64,000 nt of DNA from Bugula neritina (taxonomy: Eukaryota; Bryozoa; Gymnolaemata; Cheilostomatida; Bugulidae): contig OZ037765.1 in NCBI GenBank assembly GCA_964035545.1, positions 33,293,004 through 33,357,003 of the forward strand. The letters are read 5' to 3'. The notes under the pieces are model-generated. The model saw only the letters and a program-made list of their open reading frames with translations, ran no database searches and was not told the DNA's origin. Below are positions 1 to 12,400 of this stretch, in pieces. Within the stretch, counting starts at the first letter, position 1, and the number at the start of each line of letters is the position of its first letter. The translations under genes were made by a program, and so were the position numbers.

Positions 1-341
1 CTTACTTTCTCATTAGATACTTGAATAGCTAGTGAATCGAGTGCAAGTAGCTTTACTTCCTTTAAATCAATTTCAGCTACTGATGAACTAAACTAAATTC
101 TATTCGTATAAAGTGTTCAGTTGTTTTACAAACTTTATTAGGCAGTAAGTGAGAGTGCATTTTTGCATAACGGAATTTTTTACGAACCACTGAAATATTT
201 TAGATAAATAAATTAGGCTGACTATTTTTTAATTCTCAAAGCTTAAACACAGCAAGTAAGCAATGCAAAATCTAAACCTGTTGCCAACACTTAAGTGTAC
301 GTAGTGTCTTGTAAGTTGAAGTATTGTCTTTGGTTTAAAAG

Positions 342-3300
342 ATAAGAAAGATGTTGTGGAAAATGCCAATTGGCTGATGGAGACGGATTTCATTCGAGAG
401 CTGAAGGAGTTGGAGATGGACATGATGGGGAGACAGAGCAAGCTGGAGGAGCTGAACGATGAGAAAGAGGCTTTGCTGAATCAACTAGTGCAGATAGAGT
501 AAGTTAAATACCTACATAGTAAGTTATATACAGATAGAGTAAGTTAAATTCCTACAGAGTAAGTTACATACAGATAAAGTAAGTTATATACAGACAGAGT
601 AAGTTATATATAGACAGAGTAAGTTATATACAGATAGAGTAAGTTATATACAAATAGAGTAAGTTATATATATATAGACAGAGTAAGTTATATATAGACA
701 GAGTAAGTTATATACAGATAGAGTAAGTTATATACAGACAGAGTAAGTTATATACAGATAGAGTAAGTTATATACAGATAGAGTAAGTTATATACAGACA
801 GAGTAAGTTATATATAGACAGAGTAAGTTATATACAGATAGAGTAAGTTATATACAAATAGAGTAAGTTATATATATATAGACAGAGTAAGTTATATATA
901 GACAGAGTAAGTTACATACAGACAGAGTAAGTTATATACAGATAGAGTAAGTTACATACAGATAGAGTAAGTTATATACAGACAGAGTAAGTTATATACA
1001 GACAGAGTAAGTTATATACAGACAGAGTAAGTTATATACAGACAGAGTAAGTTATATACAGACAGAGTAAGTTATATACAGATAGAGTAAGTTATATATA
1101 GATAGAGTAAGTTACATACAGATAGAGTAAGTTATATACAGATAGAGTAAGTTATATACAGATAGAGTAAGTTACATATATAGATAGAGTAAGTTATATA
1201 CAGATAGAGTAAGTTACATACAGATAGAGTAAGTTATATACAGATAGAGTAAGTTATATACAGATAGAGTAAGTTATATACAGATAGAGTAAGTTATATA
1301 CAGATAGAGTAAGTTATATACAGACAGAGTAAGTTATATACAGATAGAGTAAGTTATATACAGACAGAGTAAGTTATATACAGATAGAGTAAGTTATATA
1401 CAGATAGAGTAAGTTATATACAGATAGAGTAAGTTATATACAGATAGAGTAAGTTATATACAGATAGAGTAAGTTATATATAGATAGAGTAAGTTACATA
1501 CAGACAGAGTAAGTTATATACAGACAGAGTAAGTTATATACAGATAGAGTAAGTTACATACAGACAGAGTAAGTTATATACAGATAGTGTAAGTTATATA
1601 CAGACAGAGTAAGTTATATACAGACAGAGTAAGTTATATACAGATAGAGTAAGTTATATACAGATAGAGTAAGTTATATACAGATAGAGTAAGTTACATA
1701 TATAGATAGAGTAAGTTATATATTGATAGAGTAAGTTATATACAGACAGAGTAAGTTATATACAGACAGAGTAAGTTATATACAGACAGAGTAAGTTATA
1801 TACAGACAGAGTAAGTTATATACAGATAGAGTAAGTTATATACAGATAGAGTAAGTTACATATATAGATAAAGTTATATACAGATAGAGTAAGTTACATA
1901 CAGATAGAGTAAGTTATATACAGATAGAGTAAGTTATATACAGATAGAGTAAGTTACATATACAGATAGAGTAAGTTACATACAGATAGAGTAAGTTACA
2001 TACAGATAGAGTAAGTTATATATAGACAGAGTAAGTTACATACAGATAGAGTAAGTTATATACAGATAGAGTAAGTTATATACAGACAGAGTAAGTTATA
2101 TACAGACAGAGTAAGTTACATACAGATAGAGTAAGTTATATACAGATAGAGTAAGTTATATATAGACAGAGTAAGTTACATACAGATAGAGTAAGTTATA
2201 TATAGATAGAGTAAGTTATATACATACAGAGTAAGTTATATACAGATAGAGTAAGTTATATACAGATAGAGTAAGTTATATACAGATAGAGTAAGTTATA
2301 TACAGAGTAAGTTACATACAGATAGAGTAAGTTATATACAGATAGAGTAAGTTATATACAGATAGAGTAAGTTACATATACAGATAGAGTAAGTTACATA
2401 CAGATAGAGTAAGTTACATACAGACAGAGTAAGTTATATATAGACAGAGTAAGTTACATACAGATAGAGTAAGTTATATATAGACAGAGTAAGTTACATA
2501 CAGATAGAGTAAGTTATATACAGATAGAGTAAGTTATATACAGAGTAAGTTACATACAGATAGAGTAAGTTATATACAGATAGAGTAAGTTATATACAGA
2601 TAGAGTAAGTTACATATACAGATAGAGTAAGTTACATACAGATAGAGTAAGTTACATACAGACAGAGTAAGTTACATACAGACAGAGTAAGTTATATACA
2701 GATAGAGTAAGTTATATACTGATAGAGTAAGTTATATACAGACAGAGTAAGTTATATACAGAGTAAGTTACATACAGACAGAGTAAGTTATATACAGATA
2801 GAGTAAGTTATATACTGATAGAGTAAGTTATATACTGATAGAGTAAGTTATATACAGACAGAGTAAAATTATTATTTAATTCAGTTAGCTTCATGTGGCC
2901 AAACAAGTCATCATATTAGGCACTGGTTTCATTGTGTTAGCTTTATGTTTAACACTAAGCAAATATTATAGCCTCTATTACTTATTGTATCACAGCTATT
3001 TCACTATTCTCTCTACCTTCTGCTACAAAGAGTTACACTCTAACTGTACCCTGTTGTTGTGTAAGCATGATGTGTGGCATTTCCATCTTATATCTAATAA
3101 TGTAACAGGGTCATATTACTTAAACCGTGAATAAAGTTTAAAATAACAATCCCATGCAAGTCATTACCAAAGCACGCACAAGAAACAGCGCTATGTGAGC
3201 ATACGATACACAGTAAACAAGTTTAAGGAAATGTAGTGCATTGTCCAATATGAAGGCATAAAAGTTTATTTAGTTGACCATGAAATAATAATAGCTGGGT

Positions 3301-5939
3301 TTTTACTACGGTAGCGTTTGGTCCATATAGAGGTGCATTACAAATGCGGGTACGGTGTGATCAGCCCCTGTGTAGTCAAATGAGATATTATTGTAAACTT
3401 ATTGATTTAATATTCCCATTGCATGTTGAACAATTTAGGTGCACACAAAAACTAGTAAACAAATTCATATCAACAGCAATGCAGTGCTGTCTATAAATTT
3501 ATAGAATCATATAGGAGATATTTACAAAACACAGAAATATTGTTTTCGTATCGAACAGCATTGAATAAATGGTGTGAAATTTTTGGTAGAATGCTTTCTC
3601 GCACAACTTTTTACTTTGTGCCCATCATCATGTCCCTACTTTTGTACAATGCTCATGAACTCCAACTATTCTGTAAGGCTACAACAATATTATTGCACAA
3701 GTGAAATAACTAATTCTAATATTGGTGTTTGACAGCCTATTGAAATCTTGTAGGACTAATTTTGTAAAAATTAGTTATAAGTTTTACTGCTTCAAACTAC
3801 CAAGTGTATGGTTTAGGGTCAAACTGTATAGAAGACAGATTGACCTTGACATAGTGTGTGACTGTGTAGGAGACAGACTGGGTGGTGGGAGAGGAAGATA
3901 CAGCTGGGTATGGAGATGAAGGAGTCTGTAGACCCGAAGAACAACCGAAATGCCGACCTGTTTGGTATGAAGGCGGAGATACACCGAATGATGGTGAGAC
4001 ACAAGTCTCTGATGAGAGAACAGCAGCGTCTTATCCGCAGCATGGAGGAGTGTGTGACCAGGTAGTAGCAACATCACCGTGGCAACATCACCGTGGCAAC
4101 AGTAGCTTTCACTGTGCTGCCTTTAACCTTGATTGAGTTGTCGTATGGGCTGAGTTGTTAGTTTCTATAGAGAAATGAGGCTGTTATAACATGCAGAAGT
4201 TTTATTACTAGTGTAGAAGTTTTGTTACTAGTGCAGAAGTTTTGTTTTTAATGCAGAATTTTTGTTACTAATGCAGGCGTTTTGTTACTAATGCAGAAGT
4301 TTTGTTACTAATGCAGAAGTTTTGTTACTTATGCAGAAGTTTTATTACTTATGCAGAAGTTTTGTTACTAATGCAGAAGTTTTGTTACTAATGCAGAAGT
4401 TTTGTTACTAATGCAGAAGTTTTGCTACTTATGCAGACGTGATTATACGGTGGCTGGGTACAGTGCTATGGTGAGTAGTGATCCAAACGCTCTCACAAGG
4501 TCAAAGTTCAAACGGGCTATTCGCAATGCTAAAGAGAAAATACAACAGTTTAAAAAGGTAAATGCTTGATAAAGGCTAATAATGGTTACACAAACTTCGT
4601 TTGTTCATGCCAAGTTATCTTTTAATAGGCTTATATAAGACTACTTGTAATATTCTAAATATATTTCCCATTTATTCGTTGATGTATTTGCAGGGTATTC
4701 ATGTACTTAGCTGTTGTTAGATTTGTGCCAGTAAACTGGGATGTAATGCATAATCACTCAATAGATCACGTGAAGTCATTGGCTGAATAAGCCATATGTA
4801 ACTACTAAGTCTAACATTCATCTATTTTTACTGTTCTTCCCTTTTTCATTGAAACTACAAGAATGTGACTAAATTCAATGTGACAACAATGAAAAAGAGT
4901 AGACAATTCCACCGTAATAATAATCTGGTTTAGTAGAAATATTTTCACTTATATAATTTTTATTTCCTGTATTTACATATCTTGCAGAATATTATATCAT
5001 GTAATACAGTGCGCTGTGGGTATTATATTATAGTATACAAGCTAATGTATGTATATCCCAATGCTAGTCTAGATTATGCACTGATTTATTCTAACAGGAA
5101 ATGGTGGAAATGGAAGAAGAGAAACAGAACCTGCAGGCGAAAGTCAAGTCCCTCGGGGTGACTTTAAATGAGAGAAAGTCTCAGCTGAGCAGACTGAGCG
5201 GAGAGATCGATGCCCTTGACACGGCTGTGGCAGATGTCGCTAACGAGAAGTACAAGGTCAGTGTCAGGTCAACTAACGACAGCGAGTTGGTAATCTGAAG
5301 TCTGTATACTATACAGTGTTGTGTCTCTTCCTACATTAATATTTAATTTGCTGTAAAGTTTAACCACAATTCCGTTGCGGACTTCATTGTTTACTAACTA
5401 TTATTAGTTTGTAGTCTATGATATTTCAAAACTGTTTGCAGCCTGTAATTTCGTGTCCTCATGCTGAGTTTGGACTATATTCAATGGTGTAATGGGGAGT
5501 TGTTTCACCGTGACCTACTTTAAGTGTTGACTGTCTTTATCTTTCAGCGTGTTATAAGAAGTGTGGGTGGAACTATTTCTAACTTAAACTGATTATCGGG
5601 TAATTTATGGCTTAAAACTGCCGGCTGACGCAAAGTAGTATTCAGCTGCCCCTATTCTGACTCCGACTGATTTCTATTTCATTTCAGAACCTCAGTGAGC
5701 TGGTGAGGAGACAGAAGAAATCTGCCCACTACTCTTCTATCAAGTCTGGGAAATATCGTAAAGTATGCAGTCAATCATCTCTCCTCGACAACGAGCTGGC
5801 TAAAGAACAAACTCTGATGAACTGTTTGATTGATATCGTCTCAAAGCTGAAGCAAGAATTTCCTGAGGCGAGATCCATGCTGGATCATGTAGTATGTGGC
5901 TATGGTCATACCTGTACCGCACTGGAAGTTAGCGGTTAG
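342..5939 (+). CDS. CCDC40: CCDC40 ortholog, 3' part (five terminal exons)
   Basis: CCDC40 is a coiled-coil protein that, with CCDC39, forms the 96-nm axonemal ruler needed for inner dynein arms and the dynein regulatory complex of motile cilia. Exons read 342-498, 3870-4061, 4437-4557, 5098-5256 and 5688-5939; phases match at each junction (2, 2, 0, 0). The translation follows the C-terminal third of animal CCDC40 closely: an ELNDEKEALLNQL segment, then WERKIQLGMEMKESVD, then MKAEIHRMMVRHKSLMREQQ, ending in a long coiled coil and LKQEFPEARSMLDHV. Everything is heptad-like and charged, with no membrane segment. The 5' part of the gene lies left of the window. The last residues after DHV differ from vertebrates; a possible donor (GTATGT at 5891) could alternatively splice to an unseen exon. 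The first listed acceptor could be 342 or nine bases later. Both large introns contain minisatellites built on the splice sites. Confidence 0.9.
499..2867 (+). repeat. 20-bp minisatellite carrying the CCDC40 splice donor
   Basis: About 115 tandem copies of a 20-bp unit, typically ATAGAGTAAGTTATATACAG, with C/T and T/C variants (GACAGAG, ACATACAG) and occasional 2-4 bp length changes. The array begins at the 3' end of the CCDC40 exon, which reads CAGATAGA|GTAAGT, so each unit repeats the last exonic bases plus the donor AGA|GTAAGT. The array fills most of this intron and stops at about 2867, where the unit decays into ordinary AT-rich sequence. Subsets of units share variants in blocks (for example around 2285 and 2545), suggesting higher-order segmental duplication within the array. 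Confidence 0.95.
2868..3869 (+). other. Remainder of CCDC40 intron, no feature seen
   Basis: AT-rich intronic sequence between the minisatellite and the next CCDC40 exon. Short open frames occur but have no exon-like codon bias or homology that I recognise. The acceptor used at 3868-3869 follows GACTGTGT. Confidence 0.6.
4193..4436 (+). repeat. 20-bp minisatellite carrying the CCDC40 splice acceptor
   Basis: About twelve tandem copies of a unit close to AAGTTTTGTTACTAATGCAG. The last copy ends in GCTACTTATGCAG, which is the acceptor of the CCDC40 exon starting at 4437. Each unit therefore offers a TACTAAT branch-point-like string followed by an AG acceptor. The exon's first bases (ACGTGATTATAC) also partly match the unit (7 of 12). 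Confidence 0.93.
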
Positions 5940-6428
5940 CTAATTATTTTGACCCTAATTCCCAGTCCAACATTGCTATTGATACGGATGAGTCATTCGC
6001 TAAAACTTGGACTGGCAGTGTGTCATTAACAGGGTTTGAATAGCCACTTGTTCTATATCTTCTAATAATAACAATACACAATAACACCTGAGCCAAGTCT
6101 ATTCAATATTTCTATAGCTTATCAGCCCTGAATAGATTTAGTATATTAACGTGTATTAAGTAAACTAGTGATTAAGATGTGGACGCCAACTTTCTATTGG
6201 CTGACGTAAACGGTGGTTGCATTCAGTCAACATCGCTGAGCGATTAGTCATTTAGCTTGAAACACACGCTGGTGTGAGACGCTCAACTGGGTTCAGAGAG
6301 AGTTTCACTTTGGTTTGTGCTTCATGTACCTTGGCGCTTCATTCAATAACGTGAATATCAATATATATGCGCTCGTAACCGACAATAGTTAATATTTTGT
6401 ACAGTTGTACAGACTGTAAGAAGGAAAA
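5940..6428 (+). promoter_or_regulatory. Intergenic spacer and probable promoter of the mosaic protease gene
   Basis: Region between the CCDC40 stop and the next start codon. It contains an inverted CCAAT box (CTATTGGCTGACG near 6195) and a TATA-like ATATATATGCGC near 6361, about 65 bp before the ATG at 6429. These elements are suggestive only. No clear AATAAA for CCDC40 was found in the first few hundred bases. Confidence 0.35.
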
Positions 6429-9400
6429 ATGAGCTCCTTTGGTGCTCAGAGTCATTCACCTCGTTCAGCGGTGAGTTACCTACCATCTGTATCGACTGCC
6501 ATGTTTGCTTTGTCTGTTACAGCTCTTGTAGTGTTTTGTATTTTATGAGATTGTGTTTACAAGATCTATTTTGCTATTAGCATTGTGAAATAAATGTTTC
6601 CAGGTTTTTATTCTAAAAACAGTTTCAGACTATCAGATGAGTTTATGGCTAAACACCAACTTGGTGCCGTGTGTTTAAATTGTTGTGTTGCTTTTCAGTC
6701 CAGTCTTTGAAGGATTATTCAGAATACCTGAATATCTCTTGTGAAAAACACTGATTTCTAAGTTCGCCTGCAAAACCTCTACAGTTAGTGACTTGGTGCT
6801 AATTAATTCTTGTTCTGTCCTTATTTTTATTCGGCAGGTAATGCATTATATGATTAGCTGAAGTCAACTTTGGTTCAAATCATTTGAAAAAAAGATTTAA
6901 TTGAAAAACAATTTCTCCACCCTGTGTAAATTTGCTAATTTTCACATCAATATCAGTTTTAATGCCTGAGAGATATATAGATTTTTGCGCTGTGTATTTA
7001 TAAAACCACCCACAGAAAATTATTTTGAAATTTTGGCCCAACTTATGCATGACTCAAATTATTTCAACTAATTTAAAGTTATTGAGACGTTTTGTGGTCC
7101 CAGTTCTATGTGGTCCCATTTGTCAACCTGCAATCACGCTTCACCTGCCTAGTAATCAATGTCATTTCAACTACCTATCTGTGCCCACCTTAATGATAGT
7201 GTAGTGATTCACACTGGGCCGAATGAATAACTGATATCTGCCTTGTCTAGTCATGTCCTAATCCGCCGGAATCAACATGATATCAAGTTTGTTGAATTCA
7301 TCTCAATAAATATACTTTGGTGTCTTTTATTGCCATTACCTCATATTGTTTTGAATAAGTTGTATACAAAACAACTGATTGCACTGGCTATGGGAGTAAC
7401 CATTGTTCATGCTTCACTTATGAAGTTAATATTTGAAATAGACAATTCAAAGTTCTATGAACTAGCAGGAATTATTGTGAATGCTCTTTCAGACTAGTTG
7501 TGCACCTGGCAATACTTGTATTATAGTTGCTTATTTTTGGCAAAGACTTTTACTAGTTGAGTTCCTAACTGCTCTTGTGCTGTTTTATTGCGATACTTTT
7601 TACAGAGTCCCTACAACAGGTCACACAACAACAATGATCAGCCTCGGACTGAGCGAATAGAAATGAACAATAGGATTCAAAACGGGTCAAAAAATGGGAG
7701 CTATGACTCTCGTCAAAACTTTTATCAAGAAAAGTACTACTCAGGGGGCAAGGGAGTAACTAACCACGGGTATCACGGCTCATCTATGGAAGATGTCAGC
7801 AGCGTACCTCGAAGATCACATGCTAACAATGGAGTTACAAACAGAGCCTACATTCCGTCCACGAGCAGTGACGATGGACTTAGGTCGCCATCAGAGTACG
7901 CCAACATGGGCAACATTCCTTTACCTTCAATAACGGGAGGGCTTGGCTACCATGACACTAACCGATATCAAACTAATGATATCTCAGATTCTAAAATTAA
8001 AAAGAAAGGCGTTTGTCAATCAAGGAAATGCATTTGCATCACAGCTGTAATAGTTGCTCTGATATTGCTCATTGGTGCTGGAGTCGTGATTTATCTATAC
8101 CTTGGTATGCAGAATTTATAATATTCTTTTGAACTGTATATTTTAAATATACTCACACACATACATACATATATGTCATTATAAAAAAAAATTGTACGTA
8201 TATGGAAACTTTGAGAAAACATTGCCAGCAAAATAAAATGACAACATTTAATAAATTATCGTAGGTATAGTTTAAATAAATTCGTTTATTGAGCTTGCAC
8301 TATGCACTTAATTAGAAATGCTTTGAAAAGACAACAAAGAGGTAATTTGTTTGTATATCTAATTTCAAATTTTCGGTACCTAAGGATTAAGTCTTATGAC
8401 AGTAAAATTTCTGTTTTCTTTTAATTGCTCTGCTTGTGTATTGTAGGTACAGACCTGTTGACCAATAGAGGTGTTACACAGCCTACTACAGTAGAGCCAG
8501 GTGAGTGTTGGATACGGAGAGAGTGGTTGACGGAGCTGCATATATTCCTCATTGTTTGTGTAAAGCTTCTTGCTTGGGTTCAAAGTTTACTGCAATGGAA
8601 GACTTCTTAGTCTGAGCACGTCAAATCTGATGGTTTATAATCAGATTGAGTTTGATTCCTCTCATATCTTATTAGATGTGGAAACTTTCTTAAGCTTTTC
8701 TCTTAGTTTCATCAGTTAGTTAGATATCACAGGTTTTTCTGGCCTGTGACTGTTTGAGCTGAATCTATGAATATCATTACAATTGAAATATAATTACTTT
8801 CCAGTAGATCAAAATTCATTTCAACATAAATTTATTACTGTCAGGTCTTGCGTTCTTAGAGAACTTATAGCTGACTGCAATATGTTTAGTTGTCATGGTA
8901 ACAAATGGTTTCATATAGAAAATTGTTGCGGAAGTTTTACCAGCAGGTTGCTGCATGTGTTTGCACCCATAGATCTAATATTAGTTTACAATTTTGCGGT
9001 GAAACAATATGGCACTGAATAGTTTGATTCCATCATCTTTTACTCTACCCTTGTAATTAATATACGTATGCATAATTATGCTATTACCTTAACTAGTTTC
9101 AGTAATATATTCATAAGCTAAATACCCTGTAGAATGACCTGCTATACTAGGTCTACTAATACATGGCTAAGGATTCCACTCAAACCCTGTGTATTTGATT
9201 TCATTAATTGCAGCTAGTTCAACATTAAGTGTCATTATCCCACCAGCTACAACGGTTACTAGTAATGTGACTGTAACTACTGGCCCCGAGTCCTCAACTG
9301 AAAGTCTAACTACTAGCACTAAAGGTCTAACTACTAGTAATGCTACTAGTACTACTACTAGCACAACTACTGCAGGTATAAGAGTTAGTTACCCCAACAG

Positions 9401-12400
9401 CTATCCGCTTACTTTCTCTAGTTTGAGCTTACCAAAGTCACCCTGCACTAGCTTCTATAATTTACACTGCAAGCTTCATCTCTCACTGCTTCACATATTT
9501 AGTGGTATTGTGTGTTGTCTTCTAACATGTTTATTGTAGTTGAACTTTTTTCTGCTAGCCTGACTGGCGGCTAATTGTGATTTTATGTAACTCTTGAGTC
9601 GGAATTTTCAAAAAGAATTGTTTGCAGAGTTAGATCATTTGTTATGGAATTCATTGTTATTCGGTATCAATCGGTCAAGGAGCTTTCTACATATTGATAA
9701 CAGTGCCGCCCTATGAATCACTCTTTCAGTGAGAGGAAGTGTAAATACCTCATAACCGAGTTCATTATTTGTTGACAATCAATATTTTACCTTGTTTACT
9801 CTTTCTTAGCCATTACTAGTATCTATAGCTTTTCACCTATATAGCTTTGTACCTATATAGCTTTCTATCTTTAGCTTTGTATCTGTAGCTATGCCAGATG
9901 CAGACATCTTCTCTGGTGAACTGAGGCTAAACGAAACCTGGTCATCGAATTTGTCTGACCCCGCATCTCAGGCCTTCCAAACCAAGTCACAAGAATTCTC
10001 AAACTTTGTAAGTTGCGTTTGTGGCTGAATATTTTTTTGGTTTTTATAATAGTTAAGTTTGATGAAAAACTTAGTTTAGTTGTTCAAATGATATTATAGA
10101 GATTTTAATATTAAGATTTTGTCTAAAGACGTTTTATATAATCTTTTTGTATGGTAAGGCTTTGAGAAGTTATTTTGGTTTTAGTGCAGAAAATAGCATT
10201 ATATCTTGTGACTAGATTTTATATCAACTACCTGTCACGTGTGGGATAACATTCTTCTTCCATTGCATTGTTACATAATAAACTTAATAGATAATGCAGT
10301 TACTAACTGCTTTATCATCAATGCGATAAAGGAACTGGTGGAATTTTCTTATTCATAGCAGAAGTATTTTAAATTTAAGAAATCACATTGATTAATATTA
10401 TCAACCAGTACTTAGTGAGTTGACTAAACCTTGTCCAAACATTCAGTTTCCACACTGATTGAGAGCTCCAATATTCTACTAGTTATTTATTTACTAAAAC
10501 TATTTTGTTGTGTCATGTTGTTCTGACCCTCATACCAGAGTGTTAAGAGGCTGTTACAGCACCTATTAGCTGGTTATGCCTGATTTGTCATTTGGCAAAG
10601 TCTGTCAGTCTTTTGAAGCTCATTTTTCGCAAATACAAATACCGGGCAGGTATTTAGTGCATAGTATTTGTACAGGTGCCTTTGAATACTTGCATTTCTA
10701 TCTTTTATAGGTTAGGAAACTTGCATAATATTAAAGCATGGTACTTTTCAACTGTAAATGTCATTTCTTTTACAGATGGACAGCAAAATGTCTTCCAGTC
10801 TAATACTAGGACCTTCATATAACAATACTCAAGTAATAAGTCTGAGGTGGGTGTATCTGATACGTCTCAAACTGAATATCAAGTAACTTAGACTATGATT
10901 GCCCTGCACTTGGTCACAGTTCCAGTCATTATACACCAGGTTTATGATTATTAATTTAATTCTGTACTAGACTGAAGTCAATGAGCTGCTATTAAGTCTA
11001 TCCGATATCTTCTGCTTCAATGGCTCACAACAATAGAATACAATACTCCTGCTTGACTTCTTAAATGTTACATCACATCAGCTTTTTCTCTCTCTCTTTA
11101 TGGCTGATAAAGCACACAGTGACTTGTGTTTACTCAGCCTACTGTCAAACTGCTCTTAGTGCCTGCTAGTTATTTAAGCTTAGGTTTCTGATTGTAAGTT
11201 TGAGACATTCAATGGACTACCCTTCCTTTATTACGATTGTTGTCTAAGAACTCGGGCTTCACCAAAGCATAGCTTTCTGGAATGTCTATAGAAACACTTC
11301 ATTCAGTGACCCCAGTCTTTGTGCTGCATCTAGTGATTCCCACAGCCTTCTGCATCTTGGGCTGCTGAGCTACTATTGGCTGTCAATTTCTCAATTCAAA
11401 GACTATAAAGTATTTAATTTGTATGTTTCAAGGGAAGGAAGTATCAAAGTTATATTTATCATAACGTTCAACCAGCCGGTGGTGACAGAGCAAGTTGCAA
11501 GTGAAATAAACCGATTAGCTGACCAGGATTCTACTCTCAAGATAATAGCTGGCAGCGTCAGCGTCACAGGTATGTCTGCTGCCGATGAGGTCATTGATTT
11601 GTGGCTCTGTGTAATTCCTTTAACTTATTGCATTTATTAAAACTTTGTTTACAAATATACTTTTAATGTTCTACTAACATGCTATGAATAGGTTACAAAC
11701 ATGCTATGAAAGCGCTATTCTACTATTTCAGAATATGTAGAGGAAACTGCCTGTGGCCTGGATAGCCTTATTCTCTGTAACTGGGTGTGCAGAGAGAGAA
11801 GTGAAGTAGCCTGTGATACTGTAAACGATTGCGGGGATTGGTACGACGAGTCCAATTGCCCCGGCCAGTCCGTATCGTGTGACTTTGAGACGTCAGAAAC
11901 TTGTGGCTATGAGATTCAGCAGACGGACTACCAGTGGGTGTACAACAGCGGCAACACGAGCATCCCCGGGACTGGGCCGCAACACGACCACACCTACCAA
12001 AACGAATCAGGTACAGGTCAAACAATTTTTGTGATAATTTATAAAAAAATCGCATAATTATGTTCTTAATTTATTGTTTTAAGAAGGCTTATATTTCCTC
12101 TAACCACCAAGAGTTGACTTTGTCGAAAGTTTGCTCTTCCCACATCATATTAGTTAGCTTTTATACCTGCCTTCACATGGATTGGATTTTACCAGTGCGA
12201 TGTCTTTATTTTCCAACTCAAGTTGGAAACTTAATGATTAAGTTACGAAGAGTTTCTAAAAAACCGTTGAGTCACTGAGATGTTTTGATGACTCATACTG
12301 AACCGTGAGATTATCAATCATTATATAATTATCATATTCACATTCCTTCCCCGCACCTTTATAAACTGAAATACAGCTGCATGTCATATATTAATGAAAT

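Noticed and set aside
499-2867. CRISPR-like regular array
   Set aside because: Units are directly contiguous with no spacers and lie in a eukaryotic intron; it is a minisatellite.
2895-3134. Hydrophobic 79-codon open frame
   Set aside because: It lies inside a CCDC40 intron on the same strand, with no splice context or homology recognised.
8380-9364. Minus-strand open frames opposite the stalk exons
   Set aside because: They are shadows of Thr/Ser-rich coding exons and intron sequence, without splice or domain support.
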